Assembly (NCBI RefSeq): GCF_900156415.1
Contig: NZ_FTNM01000002.1
Span: 868,001-932,000 of the forward strand
DNA length: 64,000 nucleotides
Reading direction: 5' to 3'
Source: Pontibacter lucknowensis
GTDB taxonomy: Bacteria; Bacteroidota; Bacteroidia; Cytophagales; Hymenobacteraceae
Shown one piece after another: positions 43,955 through 53,926 of the stretch. The notes under the pieces were generated by a model that did not search any database, was not told the DNA's origin, and worked only from the letters and a program-made list of their open reading frames with translations. Positions within the stretch are counted from its first letter, which is position 1. Each line of letters begins with the position of its first letter. The position numbers and the translations under genes are program-made.

Positions 43955-44977
43955 TCACACCGTTACGACTACTTTGCCTACTGACCTGCCCCGCTGAAAC
44001 AGCCGGATGGCCTCGTGCATTTCGTCAAAGGCATACACATGGCCTACGTGTTGGGGCGCAAGCTGGAGCTGCTGCAGTCCCTGCAGTAATTCATGCATCA
44101 TATCCGTCTGCTCGTAGAGGTAGATCAGGTTAAAACCCATGATGGATTTGTTTTCGGTGGGCAACTTAAGCGGGTCTATCTTCGGACGGCGCAGGTACTT
44201 CCAGATCAGGCGCGGATAGTTCGGTTTGCTGCCGTGGCTGCTAAACGAGGCATTGCCATACACCACCATGCGCCCCATCGGTGCCAGCGCTCTCCAGCCC
44301 AGTTCGAGGATGCGCCCGCCGATGCATTCCATGACCAGGTGCAGGGGGCGGCCGTTGAGACTGTGCATCAGTTTGTCATAAAAGTCATTGTCTCGCAAAA
44401 TCACATCGCCGTAGTGCTCATGCTTGCGCAGAAACTCCACCTTGCCCGGCTGCCCCACCGTGCCAATGGTATAGGCGCCAACTTTCTGGCAGATGCGGTT
44501 AGCCAGTATACCTACCCCTCCCGCTGCACTGTGGATCAGCACGTTCATACCCGGCTTCAGGTTGCCGAGTTCGGTGAGGGCGTAATAAGCCGTAAGTCCC
44601 TGCACCAGAAAACCGGCTCCCTCCTCAAAGCTCCAGCTATCGGGCAAGGGCAGCACGTAGCGGTGGTGGCTGTTGATGTGCGATACATAGCCTCCAAACC
44701 TGGTCACTCCCATCACCCGGTCCCCGATCTGCCAGTCACCCGCCTCATCTCCCACAGCCACAACTTCCCCCGCGAACTCGAGCCCGGGTATAAACGAACC
44801 GCTGGGGGTGGCACTGTAAAGGCCCTGCATGGCAAAGACATCGGCAAAGTTGAGCCCGATGGCACGCACCTGCACGCACACTTCATCCCGGGCGGGCGAC
44901 TCAAGCGACTCATGCCGCAACTCAAGATTGCGAATAGAGCCAGCACGTGACATGCGGTATACCTGTCGATCAATCAT
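43955..44977 (-). CDS. zinc-binding-dehydrogenase superfamily oxidoreductase (VAT-1/quinone reductase-like)
   Basis: The 340-residue protein is a medium-chain dehydrogenase/reductase. GLNFADVFAMQGLY and PGLEFAGEVVAVG mark the GroES-like N-terminal domain; HSAAGGVGILANRICQ is the NADPH-binding loop. It lacks the zinc-ligand cysteines, as do quinone oxidoreductases and the eukaryotic VAT-1 group, which its C-terminal KSIMGFNLIYLYEQ region recalls. It probably reduces a quinone or enone with NADPH. Confidence 0.85.
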   Translation of the reverse strand: MIDRQVYRMSRAGSIRNLELRHESLESPARDEVCVQVRAIGLNFADVFAMQGLYSATPSGSFIPGLEFAGEVVAVGDEAGDWQIGDRVMGVTRFGGYVSHINSHHRYVLPLPDSWSFEEGAGFLVQGLTAYYALTELGNLKPGMNVLIHSAAGGVGILANRICQKVGAYTIGTVGQPGKVEFLRKHEHYGDVILRDNDFYDKLMHSLNGRPLHLVMECIGGRILELGWRALAPMGRMVVYGNASFSSHGSKPNYPRLIWKYLRRPKIDPLKLPTENKSIMGFNLIYLYEQTDMMHELLQGLQQLQLAPQHVGHVYAFDEMHEAIRLFQRGRSVGKVVVTV

Positions 44978-45145
44978 AGCGCTGATTTATGTTTACCACT
45001 GCTTACGACAGAAGGCAGCTGCTGTAATTTTTTTTGTGAAATAAATGGAGTCTCCGTGTGGAATCCGGGGCCCCGGTTCATCTACTATACAAATGCAGCA
45101 GAAGGCCTGCCTGCATCCGCAATCACAAACAGAAAGGACAAGATC

Positions 45146-45649
45146 ATGGCACAGGTACAGGAAAAACAAAACCCCGCAAAAGGCAGCAGAAAACGTGCAC
45201 GCAACAATGGCTTTCACCTGGATATGACCCCGATGGTGGACCTGGCCTTTCTGCTGCTGACTTTCTTTATGCTCACGACCACTTTTGCCAAACTCCAGAC
45301 CATGGAGATCAATATGCCCGTTGCAACAGGGCCCGACACGCCCATACCTGGCAAAAATGCGCTGAACATAGTGCTCGATGAAGCAGACAAGGTATACTAC
45401 TTCTTTGGCTACCCGGGCGATGAGCCGGAGGTAACACAAACCGACTTTTCTGCCACAGGCATCCGGCAGGTGCTGCTGACAGATCAGGTCAAGGGCAACC
45501 CCGACATGGTGGTGCTGGTGAAAGCAACGGAAAGCTCCCGCTTTAAAAACATGGTGGATGTGCTGGACGAGCTCAAAATCACCGACACCCGCAAATATGC
45601 TCTGGTAGAGTTAAGGGAAGAAGACAAGGCCTTGCTGGCCTCCCGATAA
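45146..45649 (+). CDS. ExbD/TolR-family biopolymer transport protein
   Basis: From ATG 45146 the product has 167 residues; the frame extends 30 codons further up but without a sensible N-terminus. A basic N-terminal tail is followed by LDMTPMVDLAFLLLTFFML, the conserved ExbD/TolR membrane helix with the proton-carrying Asp, and a periplasmic domain. These proteins work with ExbB/TolQ to power TonB-dependent uptake. No exbB, tonB or second exbD lies nearby, so it stands alone. A hairpin follows. Confidence 0.85.
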   Translation: MAQVQEKQNPAKGSRKRARNNGFHLDMTPMVDLAFLLLTFFMLTTTFAKLQTMEINMPVATGPDTPIPGKNALNIVLDEADKVYYFFGYPGDEPEVTQTDFSATGIRQVLLTDQVKGNPDMVVLVKATESSRFKNMVDVLDELKITDTRKYALVELREEDKALLASR

Positions 45650-45655
45650 GCGTTA

Positions 45656-45683
45656 GCCCTGCTGCCACCCGGAGCAGCAGGGC
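45656..45683 (+). terminator. hairpin after exbD-like gene
   Basis: A 10-base G+C-rich stem (GCCCTGCTGC with GCAGCAGGGC) and eight-base loop begins seven bases after the stop codon. The following bases are only moderately T-rich, so termination is probable but not certain. Confidence 0.6.
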
Positions 45684-45765
45684 GGATGTAAATTTCATTT
45701 CAATAAGAGCATGGTAAATTCAACTATATTTATTTTATTGAATATACTTTAACACGGTACTGGCT

Positions 45766-46338
45766 ATGTTTTTAAAGTTCTTCTCAAAATCGCGTTCCAC
45801 TGATGACATGGAGCTGGTGCGGCAGTATCGCCGTTCCGGTGACCTGGACGTGATCGGGAAACTTTTTGAGCGGCACACCGAGATGGTATACCTGATCTGC
45901 CTGCGCTACCTGGAGGATGAAGAAGAAAGCAAAGACGCCACCATGCAGGTGTTCGAACAACTGATAGTAGCTTTGAAGCGGCATGAGGTAAGCAACTTCA
46001 AATCGTGGCTGCACTCGCTCACCAAAAACCACTGCCTGCAACTGCTGCGAACAGGTCGCCTGAAAAACAAAGTGAGCCAGGCCCTGCCACGCGAGCAGCA
46101 TACCCTGCCACAGGACGATGCTACACAGGCAGAGTTGGACTGGCAGGCGCTCGAACACGGCCTGGTACACCTGCCTGCTGAGCAGCGCACCTGCATCGAG
46201 TTGTTTTACCTGCAGCAGAAGAGCTACCGCGAGATTGAGGAAATCACGGGCTGCGACCTGAAGCAGGTGAAGAGTTACATACAGAACGGCCGCCGTAACC
46301 TTAGAATTTACATTGAGAAAAACCATGCGCAACGATAA
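45766..46338 (+). CDS. ECF-type RNA polymerase sigma factor
   Basis: The 190-residue protein has region 2 (LVRQYRRSGDLDVIGKLFERHTEMVYLICL with the YL.D.E.A.D.. continuation) and region 4 (LPAEQRTCIELFYLQQKSYREIEEITGC, then VKSYIQNGRRNLR), and no region 1 or 3, as in extracytoplasmic-function sigma factors. The next gene overlaps its end by 14 bases and encodes a membrane protein with an anti-sigma-like N-terminus, so the two are probably a sigma/anti-sigma unit. Confidence 0.92.
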   Translation: MFLKFFSKSRSTDDMELVRQYRRSGDLDVIGKLFERHTEMVYLICLRYLEDEEESKDATMQVFEQLIVALKRHEVSNFKSWLHSLTKNHCLQLLRTGRLKNKVSQALPREQHTLPQDDATQAELDWQALEHGLVHLPAEQRTCIELFYLQQKSYREIEEITGCDLKQVKSYIQNGRRNLRIYIEKNHAQR

Positions 46339-47062
46339 AATACAGATAAGCGAATGGGGACTGGAGGAACACCCCTCCGTAGAGCTGTTGCGGCAATATG
46401 AGGAAGGCACGCTGCCGCCGGCTACCAACTATGAACTGGAGAAGCACCTGCTCGACTGTGAGATGTGCGAAGACATACTGACAGGCATGTCGCTGTCGGA
46501 CCGTGAACGAACCCGCCAGTCCCGCTACCGCATCTGGCAGCGGGTTCGCACCCGCTTGCGGCGCAAGCACCGCCCGCGTGCCCTGCACGGCCTGGCTGAC
46601 TGGCGTGTGGCACTGGGCCTGCTAATGATGTTCTGTTCACTTGGCCTTATTCTATTCTACCATTACACCCGCACAGCCGCTCAGGAGAAAGCAGCCATGC
46701 AGGCAGCTGAAATCCTGCCGCCTAGTCCGGAGGAACTGCTGGCCCGCACGATAGACGCTGCGCTTGTGCTGGACATTCCGGCACCTCCTGCCAGCAACCA
46801 CCTGGAGAGCAGCAGGCCGCAGGCGGAGTTCAGTCTGCAAGGGCAGGTACTGGATACACGAGGACAAGGTATAGGGCTGGCAACCGTGCAGGTGCAGGGC
46901 AGCCCCTGGCAGACCAGCTGCGACGAACAAGGATTTTTCAGGCTTCCGCTGGATGCCGGCAGCTATACCCTGCTCGTGAGTAGTGCAGGCTATGCTACCC
47001 AGACTTTCAGCGTCAAAAGTCCGGATAAAGCGGTGCGCCTGCTTCTGGAAAAGAAAAAATAG
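46325..47062 (+). CDS. anti-sigma-like membrane protein with a carboxypeptidase-regulatory-like domain
   Basis: I start the gene at ATG 46325, inside the sigma gene; a TTG four codons earlier is possible. The 245-residue product has an N-terminal zinc-finger-like anti-sigma segment (LLRQYEEGTLPP, LEKHLLDCEMCEDIL), a basic juxtamembrane part, one membrane span (about 97-115), and a periplasmic CarboxypepD_reg-like domain (QGQVLDTRGQGIGLATVQVQ ... YTLLVSSAGYATQTFSV). The His-x3-Cys-x2-Cys pattern fits a ZAS-type sigma-binding domain. The periplasmic domain, normally found at the N-terminus of SusC-like receptors, may sense a surface ligand. Confidence 0.8.
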   Translation: MRNDKIQISEWGLEEHPSVELLRQYEEGTLPPATNYELEKHLLDCEMCEDILTGMSLSDRERTRQSRYRIWQRVRTRLRRKHRPRALHGLADWRVALGLLMMFCSLGLILFYHYTRTAAQEKAAMQAAEILPPSPEELLARTIDAALVLDIPAPPASNHLESSRPQAEFSLQGQVLDTRGQGIGLATVQVQGSPWQTSCDEQGFFRLPLDAGSYTLLVSSAGYATQTFSVKSPDKAVRLLLEKKK

Positions 47063-47072
47063 CCTTTATTGA

Positions 47073-47096
47073 CGCATCAGTATTTATACTGATGCG
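47073..47096. terminator. perfect 10-bp palindromic hairpin
   Basis: CGCATCAGTA and TACTGATGCG pair perfectly around the loop TTTA, 10 bases after the anti-sigma gene stop. No T-run follows; it may be a terminator or an operator for a dimeric regulator. Confidence 0.5.
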
Positions 47097-47297
47097 GTTA
47101 GGATGATTTCCGAGCCCCTATTCTCATCAAAACAATCTGAAAGTTCACCTGTTGCACACCAATAAAGTATTTTATTTCATGTTTTTAGGGGAAAAACACT
47201 TAAATTACAGCCTGATATACTTTGCCAAAAACATACAGCTCACCTTTTTTTATTGTACTGTATCCTTTTTTTATCCCTGGCAGAGTCCTCGCATACT

Positions 47298-48860
47298 ATG
47301 GAAAATAAAGCACCTGTGCTGCAACCCGGCAGTGAAAAAAATTATGATTCTGATTTCTGCGGCAGCATTCCGCTTCACCAGATCAACCTGATACAACCAC
47401 ACGGTCTGCTGCTTGTTCTGGACAAGACGCTCCGGATCAGGCAGGTAAGCGAAAACTGCTCAGAGCTGCTTGGGCTTGCACCCGAAGCGATACTGGAACA
47501 GCCCTTGGCGGCCTTCGTACCTGAGAAAGAACTGGAAGACCTGCAACTGAAACTGACCCGTGAACAGGCCTCTGAAAATGAGCAGGTCGACATACCTTCG
47601 TCCCTCACTTTCAATACAGAAGGAAACAGCAAAGTCTTTACCGTTACCGCGCATCCGGAAGCAGAACAAATACTGATAGAGATGGAGCCGGCGCACAGTG
47701 AAGAAGACAAATCTTTTCTGGCCTTTTTCCAGCAGATCAAATACATCACGTCACGTATCAAGCAGGCCGACAATACTGAGGCGATCGCACAGGCGGTGGC
47801 AGACGAGTTTAAGCACTTTACAGGCTTTGACCGTGTACTGGTCTACCGCTTCGACCACATGTGGAATGGTACCGTGATCGGACAGGCCAAAACAGAAGAC
47901 ATGAGTGATTTGCTGGGGCTCCGTTTTCCGGCTTCCGATGTGCCCAAGCAGGCACGTGACCTCTACTTCCGCAACCCCTACCGGCTTATACCTGCGCGTG
48001 ACTATACACCTGTTCGCCTCCACCCTATCCTCAACCCTATTACCAGGCGCTTTACGGATCTGACCAGTTGTAACCTGCGCAGTGTGGCAGGCGTGCACCT
48101 GGAGTATATGGGCAATATGGGCATTTCGGCCTCCATGTCAGTACCGCTTATTATGGAGGGTAAACTGTGGGGCCTGATCTCCTGCCATCACAAAACCCCG
48201 AAATACCCAAGCTACCAGGAGCGCACAGCCATGGAGCTGCTGTCGTCCATAGCGGCGGTACGCCTGGGTGCCTATGAGAAAGAGCAGCGTGCGTCGGCAC
48301 AGTCGCACATGCGCGGACAGTATGCCAGTATGCTGGAGCAGCTCTTTAAGAATGACTATTTCACAGATGCCTTGCTACAGGGCCAGCCAAACCTGATGGA
48401 GCTATTGTCCCTGGATGGGGCAGCTTTACTGTATGAGGGCAACGTGCACACCATGGGGCAAACCCCACCTGTGCAAAAAATAAAAGAGCTTGCTTCCTGG
48501 TTGCGGCGCAACAGCTCGGACAAAACATACGTAACCAACTCGCTCCCTCAGGCCTATCCCAATAGCAAAGATTATAAGGACGTGGCAAGCGGATTGCTGG
48601 CTTTGGCCATTAATCCGGACCAGGGCGAGTATATTCTCTGCTTCCGGGGAGAGGTACTGCAAACTGTCAACTGGAGCGGCAATCCTGATCAGGCCATCCG
48701 GATGGAACCGGACGGAAAAAGCTATCATCCCCGTAACTCGTTTGCGCTTTACCAGCAGACGGTGCAGCTCACTTCCCTCCCCTGGCAACAGGAAGAGCTG
48801 GAGGCTGCAGAGGCGCTGCGCAGTGCTGTGCTTAGCAAGATCATCCGCGAGAAGTACTAA
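47298..48860 (+). CDS. bacteriophytochrome photosensory protein (PAS-GAF-PHY) without kinase domain
   Basis: From ATG 47298 the product has 520 residues. The N-terminal PAS domain has C21 in CGSIPLHQINLIQPHG, which aligns with the biliverdin-attaching Cys and IQPHG motif of bacterial phytochromes. The GAF domain has FPASDVPKQARDLYF (the PASDIP motif) and LRSVAGVHLEYMGNMGISAS with the chromophore-contacting His. The rest (about 325-520) is a PHY-like domain. There is no histidine kinase or other output domain. The CheB-CheR-PAS-kinase gene begins 34 bases later on the same strand, so the signal is probably passed to that protein. Confidence 0.9.
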   Translation: MENKAPVLQPGSEKNYDSDFCGSIPLHQINLIQPHGLLLVLDKTLRIRQVSENCSELLGLAPEAILEQPLAAFVPEKELEDLQLKLTREQASENEQVDIPSSLTFNTEGNSKVFTVTAHPEAEQILIEMEPAHSEEDKSFLAFFQQIKYITSRIKQADNTEAIAQAVADEFKHFTGFDRVLVYRFDHMWNGTVIGQAKTEDMSDLLGLRFPASDVPKQARDLYFRNPYRLIPARDYTPVRLHPILNPITRRFTDLTSCNLRSVAGVHLEYMGNMGISASMSVPLIMEGKLWGLISCHHKTPKYPSYQERTAMELLSSIAAVRLGAYEKEQRASAQSHMRGQYASMLEQLFKNDYFTDALLQGQPNLMELLSLDGAALLYEGNVHTMGQTPPVQKIKELASWLRRNSSDKTYVTNSLPQAYPNSKDYKDVASGLLALAINPDQGEYILCFRGEVLQTVNWSGNPDQAIRMEPDGKSYHPRNSFALYQQTVQLTSLPWQQEELEAAEALRSAVLSKIIREKY

Positions 48861-48894
48861 GAGAATACATTACCATTATTTCGGCTAAGACAGC

Positions 48895-51800
48895 ATGTTG
48901 CAGCAAGCAAACAATAAGCAGGAGCAGAAAATAAGCCCAAAGCCTGCTGATCATTATCTGGTGGGCATTGGTGCGTCGGCGGGAGGACTTGAGGCTATTC
49001 ATAAGCTCTTCGACCATTTCCCTGGCAATTCCAGCTTCTCATTCGTGATTATCCAGCACCTGTCACCAGACCACAAAAGTCTGATGGCGGAGCTGCTGTC
49101 CAAGCATACCAGCATGCAGGTGCAGGAAGCGGAAGACCATGCCTTCACACGCCCGAATTGTGTTTATGTACTGCCCAGCGGCAAGCAACTGAGTCTGCAA
49201 AACGGTCGGCTGCGCCTGACTGAAAAGCCCCGCAACCGGGAGCCCAACTTTGCCGTGGACGCATTTTTTGAGTCGCTGGCCATCGACCGGGGGCCGTACG
49301 CCATCGGCATCGTGCTGTCCGGTACCGGGACAGACGGCAGCAAGGGGGTTCGGGCCATCAAGCAGGCCGGCGGTCTGGTGGTGGTGCAGGACCCGGAGAG
49401 CGCCAAGTTCGACGGCATGCCACGCAGTGCCATCGATACAGGAAGCGTGGATTTCGTACTGCCACCCGATCAGATCCCGCACGAGATCATGGAATACACC
49501 CGCCGCACCCCCCTGGTCCGGAACATTATCCAGAACGGAAAGCAGCAGGATGATCCGGACAATGAGGAAAAAATACTCAACGAAATTCTGGACCTGGTGT
49601 GCACCCATACGCAGGTCAACTTCAGCCACTATAAGAAACCCACGCTAAACCGCCGCATTCAAAAGCGGATGCAGACCCTGAAGCTCGAGAGTCTGCAGGA
49701 ATACCTCGATTACCTGCACGCCAACCCGGCCGAGATCAAAGTCCTTTGCCAGGAGTTTTTCATCAACGTCACCAGCTTCTTCCGCGATCCGGATGCCTTT
49801 CAGCTCCTGGAGGAAAAGGTGATCCCGAAGATACTGGCGTCGAAAGAGGAAGGGGAACTCACTAAAGTATGGATTGCGGCCTGCAGCACAGGCGAAGAGG
49901 CCTATTCGCTGGCCATCCTCTTTCAGGAGGCCTTTCACAAACTGGGCCGCCAACCGGATGTAAAGCTCTTTGCCACCGATGTAGACCAGCAGGCCCTGCA
50001 AAAAGCATCCAAAGGCACCTACCCTGCCAGCGCCATCCAGAAACACGTATCAGAAGAGCGCCTGCAGCGTTTCTTTCAGCAAAAGGGCAATAAATACACG
50101 GTAAGTGACGAGATCCGCAAGATGGTGATCTTTGCGCAGCACGACCTGCAGAAGGACCCTCCCTTCAGCAAGATCGACCTGATCACATGCCGCAACATGC
50201 TCATCTACCTTAACCCCAGCCTGCAGCATAAAGTACTTTCCCTGTTTCCATACGCCCTCAACATGGGCGGCTATCTGCTATTGGGTCCGAGTGAGCACAT
50301 CGGGGACATGCAGGAGTACTTTGAGGAAGAAGACCGCAAATGGAAAATTTTCCGAAAAGTAAAAGACCGCAGCAGCCTGCAGCGCAGCTACGGTGTCACA
50401 GAATACCATACTACCAGCATGCAGCAAAGCCAGGCCAGTCAGTTTAAGACGACGCAGCTAAATCGCTATAATGAGGCATTTATGGATGCCCTGGCAGAGG
50501 ACTTTAAAGTTACCGCCCTTTACGTTGACGCAAACTACCAGCTGCTGCACGGCATTGGCGACATCAACCGTTTTCTCAAGTTTCCGGACAAGCGCCTGCA
50601 CTTCAACCTGATCAAGATGGTGCCGGAAGAGCTGGCAGTTGTGCTCAGCGTCAGCATCCGCAAAGCGATCAAGACCAAAAAAAGTGTGGTAGGCCGGCAG
50701 GTGGCTGTAAAGTTTGGCAAGAAAGAGCGCCTGATCCATACCTCCGTGCGCCCCGTGACGCTCGAGAAAGGTCAGCCACCGCTCATACTCGTGCTGTTGC
50801 AGGAAATGGGCGAAGTTAGCCCGCAGCCTAAACTGACAGAGACACCGCATATATCAGACGCAGACTACTACCAGCAACTCACCACCCTGGAATCAGAGCT
50901 GCGCGAAACACGGGAAAGCCTGCAGATGACCGTGCAGGACCTGAGCACTGCCAACGAAGAGCTGCAGTCCAGCAATGAGGAGCTGATGTCGAGCAACGAG
51001 GAACTGCAAAGCTCCAATGAGGAGATGCAGTCACTCAATGAAGAGCTGCACACCGTCAACTCAGAGCATCAGCTGAAGATCAAAGAGTTGCAGGAGCTGA
51101 ATGAAGACCTGGACAACTACTTCCGAAGCTCCAACGTGGGCCAGATCTTTGTGGACCATAACCTGGACATCCGCAAGTATACCCCATCGGTTGAGCAGAT
51201 CGTGAACATCATCGGGGGCGACATCGGAAGGCCGGTGTACCACCTGTCACACAATCTGAAATATGCCCGCCTGTTCGACGACATCCGGGATGTGAACAAC
51301 ACCTCACAGGAAATAGAACAGGAAGTGGAGACTGAAAATGGCCGCTATTTCCTGATGCGCATCCTCCCCTACCTGAAGCGGGATGGCAACAAAGACGGCG
51401 TTGTGGTCAGCTTTGTAGATGTGACTACACTCAAAACGCTGAGCAGCGTGGTGCAGGGGGTGCTCGACAGTTCGCTTAACAGCATCATGGCCATGCAGGC
51501 TATCCGTGACAACAAAAATCAGATCAAGGACTTTAGCTGGACCCTGCTCAACAAAAAGGCAGAGGAAATGCTGGGCGAATCGAGCGCAAACCTGCTGCAT
51601 GGAAGTGTGACAGCCACCATGTCCGGCCTGCGCGATACCGGCTTGTTCAGAAAACTCTGTCACGTGGTGGAAACCGCCAAGCCGCTGCACATAGAGCAGC
51701 TGCTGACCCTGAACGAACAAAAGGCCTGGTTCGAGATAGCCGCCGTGAAAATGGGAAATGGCATCGCGCTGACCATGGCTGATATCACAGACAAAAAGAA

Positions 51801-53010
51801 CAGCGAAGAGCAGACGCTGGCAGCTTACGAAGATCTCAAAAAAGCTGAGGAAAACCTGACCGTGCTCAACAACAAACTTGAGCGCCTGGTAGAGGAACGC
51901 ACCCGCGAGCTGGCCAACAGTGAAGAACGCTTCCGCCTGGTATCCATGGCCACCAATGACGTGGTATGGGACTGGAACCTGGCCACAAACGAGATCTGGT
52001 GGAGTGACGGTTTGTCTAAAATGCTGGGCTTCGATGAACAGGAAATGTCCGGTGGCATGGAAGGCTGGTTCTCCAAACTGCATCCTGACGACCGCCTGGA
52101 AGTGGAGCGCAGTGTCAACGATGCCATCAACAACGGCAAGAGACAGTGGAACGCGGAGTATCGTATCCAACACAAGCAAGGAAATTATACCTACGTTTCG
52201 AACAGGGCCTATATCCTGTACAACGAGTATAACATGCCTTACCGGATGATCGGCTCATTCATCGACCTTTCGGACCTGAAGCTGGCACAGGAAGAGTTGC
52301 AGCATACCAATGACCACCTGATGCGTGTGATCGACGACCTGGACACCTTCGTGTACACGGCCTCCCACGACCTGAAGTCACCGATTGCAAATATCGAAGG
52401 CCTGATGCTGGTCCTGGAAGAGCAGATAAAGGAAGCTGAACCGCTCCCTGGCGAGCCTACAGATCCTCTGTTTGTCATGATCAAAGACTCGATCAGGCGC
52501 TTTAAGAATGTGATCCGTGACCTGACCGATATTGCCAAAGTGCAGCGGGATGTGGACGGTGAGTCAGAAGCCCTGGAGATTGAAACCGTGTATAATACGA
52601 TCTTCGACGGGCTGAGAGAAGAGGCAGAGCGAAAGCAGGCTATCATTGAAACTGACTTCTCTGAGGCACCCGATATCAGTTTCTCCAAAAAGAACCTGCA
52701 CAGTATCCTGTATAACCTACTGAGCAACGCACTCAAGTATAGCTCTCCTGAGCGCAGGCCGCATGTCAGGATCAAAAGCAGCCGCAAAGGCAAGAAGCTT
52801 GTGCTGAGCATTGAGGACAACGGACTTGGTATCAGCAAGGAGAGCCAGAGCAAAATGTTTACGCTCTTCAAGCGATTCCACTCCCACGTAGACGGCACCG
52901 GCATGGGCCTTTACATTGTGAAGCGGATTATGGATAATTTTGGCGGACAAGTGCAGGTGAAAAGTGAAACAAACAAAGGAACAACGTTTACACTGACGTT
53001 TCCGCAGTAA
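48895..53010 (+). CDS. CheB-CheR-PAS-histidine kinase fusion protein
   Basis: This 1371-residue protein joins a CheB-type methylesterase (IGASAGG with S28, the His in [15 protein letters not shown], the Asp in GTGTDGSKG), a CheR-type SAM methyltransferase (about 225-490, [14 protein letters not shown] and [11 protein letters not shown]), a long coiled coil rich in repeats of SSNEEL (about 660-735), three or more PAS domains, and a HisKA/HATPase kinase (His in [32 protein letters not shown]). All CheB and CheR key residues I can place are present. No chemoreceptor is nearby; such fusions are thought to be signalling proteins of unknown target. Cotranscription with the phytochrome gene suggests light control. 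Confidence 0.92.
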   Translation: MLQQANNKQEQKISPKPADHYLVGIGASAGGLEAIHKLFDHFPGNSSFSFVIIQHLSPDHKSLMAELLSKHTSMQVQEAEDHAFTRPNCVYVLPSGKQLSLQNGRLRLTEKPRNREPNFAVDAFFESLAIDRGPYAIGIVLSGTGTDGSKGVRAIKQAGGLVVVQDPESAKFDGMPRSAIDTGSVDFVLPPDQIPHEIMEYTRRTPLVRNIIQNGKQQDDPDNEEKILNEILDLVCTHTQVNFSHYKKPTLNRRIQKRMQTLKLESLQEYLDYLHANPAEIKVLCQEFFINVTSFFRDPDAFQLLEEKVIPKILASKEEGELTKVWIAACSTGEEAYSLAILFQEAFHKLGRQPDVKLFATDVDQQALQKASKGTYPASAIQKHVSEERLQRFFQQKGNKYTVSDEIRKMVIFAQHDLQKDPPFSKIDLITCRNMLIYLNPSLQHKVLSLFPYALNMGGYLLLGPSEHIGDMQEYFEEEDRKWKIFRKVKDRSSLQRSYGVTEYHTTSMQQSQASQFKTTQLNRYNEAFMDALAEDFKVTALYVDANYQLLHGIGDINRFLKFPDKRLHFNLIKMVPEELAVVLSVSIRKAIKTKKSVVGRQVAVKFGKKERLIHTSVRPVTLEKGQPPLILVLLQEMGEVSPQPKLTETPHISDADYYQQLTTLESELRETRESLQMTVQDLSTANEELQSSNEELMSSNEELQSSNEEMQSLNEELHTVNSEHQLKIKELQELNEDLDNYFRSSNVGQIFVDHNLDIRKYTPSVEQIVNIIGGDIGRPVYHLSHNLKYARLFDDIRDVNNTSQEIEQEVETENGRYFLMRILPYLKRDGNKDGVVVSFVDVTTLKTLSSVVQGVLDSSLNSIMAMQAIRDNKNQIKDFSWTLLNKKAEEMLGESSANLLHGSVTATMSGLRDTGLFRKLCHVVETAKPLHIEQLLTLNEQKAWFEIAAVKMGNGIALTMADITDKKNSEEQTLAAYEDLKKAEENLTVLNNKLERLVEERTRELANSEERFRLVSMATNDVVWDWNLATNEIWWSDGLSKMLGFDEQEMSGGMEGWFSKLHPDDRLEVERSVNDAINNGKRQWNAEYRIQHKQGNYTYVSNRAYILYNEYNMPYRMIGSFIDLSDLKLAQEELQHTNDHLMRVIDDLDTFVYTASHDLKSPIANIEGLMLVLEEQIKEAEPLPGEPTDPLFVMIKDSIRRFKNVIRDLTDIAKVQRDVDGESEALEIETVYNTIFDGLREEAERKQAIIETDFSEAPDISFSKKNLHSILYNLLSNALKYSSPERRPHVRIKSSRKGKKLVLSIEDNGLGISKESQSKMFTLFKRFHSHVDGTGMGLYIVKRIMDNFGGQVQVKSETNKGTTFTLTFPQ

Positions 53011-53044
53011 CAGAAGAATACGCCCTAAAAATTAAAAACAGATT

Positions 53045-53341
53045 ATGTATATAGCCATGAGCCAGTTTGAGGTTGCCAACGATATGGCAGCCGATGTGAA
53101 GGAAGCATTTGTGAACCGACCGCACATGGTGGATCACGAGAAGGGTTTTCTGGGCATGAAGGTGTTTACGCCGCAGGAGAACGAAAATGAGTTCTGGGTG
53201 ATGACCACCTGGACTGACGAGATCAGCTACAGGGAATGGTACAAAGAGCACATGAAGGAGTCGCATCAGGGTATACCAAAGGGCTTGAAGCTGGTACCAG
53301 GCAGCCTGAAAGTGCGTTTTTTTGACCTGGTGAGTGACTAA
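53045..53341 (+). CDS. antibiotic-biosynthesis-monooxygenase (ABM) fold protein, possible haem-degrading type
   Basis: The 98-residue protein has a single ABM ferredoxin-like fold: FEVANDMAADVKEAF, HMVDHEKGFLGMKVF, then FWVMTTWTDEISYREWYKEHMKESH, a pattern seen in IsdG/HmoB-like proteins. The residue pair Trp plus His near 57-75 is compatible with haem handling. It starts 34 bases after the kinase fusion gene on the same strand. IsdG-type enzymes make staphylobilin-like products rather than biliverdin, so a link with the phytochrome chromophore is open. Confidence 0.75.
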   Translation: MYIAMSQFEVANDMAADVKEAFVNRPHMVDHEKGFLGMKVFTPQENENEFWVMTTWTDEISYREWYKEHMKESHQGIPKGLKLVPGSLKVRFFDLVSD

Positions 53342-53387
53342 AAAATATTTTTACCGTAGGTAAGGCCATAACCAAACCCTTATCCCT

Positions 53388-53891
53388 ATGACCTTCCACT
53401 CCACAAGACCTGTTGATGTGCTGTTTGATGCTGCACGCCGCGGTGACCTCACCCTCCTGAAACAACTCATTGCTGAAGGTGTTGACGTGAACGAACCAGG
53501 CCCTCGCGGCTTCACGCCGCTGATCATAGCCACCTACAACAACCAGCCGGAAGCGGCCCGCATGCTGCTGGAAGCAGGAGCAGATGTAAACGCCCAGGAC
53601 CAGGCCGGAAATACCGCGCTGATGGGGCAGTGCTTCAATGGCTACGAAGGTATAGCCGAACTCCTGCTGGAGTATGGCGCCGACCTTGATGTGCAGAACG
53701 GCAGCGGCGGCACTGCCCTGATGTTTGCCACCATGTACGGCCGCAACAACATGGTCAAGTTCATGCTCGACCAGGGGGCGAACCGCGAACTCCGCGATGC
53801 ACGAGGCCTGACAGCACAACAAATGGCCGCACAGGTTGGCAATGAAGAAGCACTCAAGCTATTCGAAACCTCCACAGAAAGCACCACCTGA
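53388..53891 (+). CDS. ankyrin repeat protein
   Basis: The 167-residue protein consists of four ankyrin repeats plus a capping helix: LFDAARRGDLTLLKQLIAEG, GFTPLIIATYNNQPEAARML, GNTALMGQCFNGYEGIAELL and GTALMFATMYGRNNMVKFML. There is no signal peptide. It is a small protein-binding module of unknown partner; in other bacteria similar proteins are encoded near catalase or are immunity-like factors, but nothing here shows that. Confidence 0.9.
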   Translation: MTFHSTRPVDVLFDAARRGDLTLLKQLIAEGVDVNEPGPRGFTPLIIATYNNQPEAARMLLEAGADVNAQDQAGNTALMGQCFNGYEGIAELLLEYGADLDVQNGSGGTALMFATMYGRNNMVKFMLDQGANRELRDARGLTAQQMAAQVGNEEALKLFETSTESTT

Positions 53892-53926
53892 TAATTTCTG
53901 GCTTATTTTTCTGAAATTGCGGCGAC

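Noticed and set aside
51304..52179. Minus-strand open frame (291 codons)
   Set aside because: It is antisense to the PAS region of the CheB-CheR-kinase fusion and lacks any domain.
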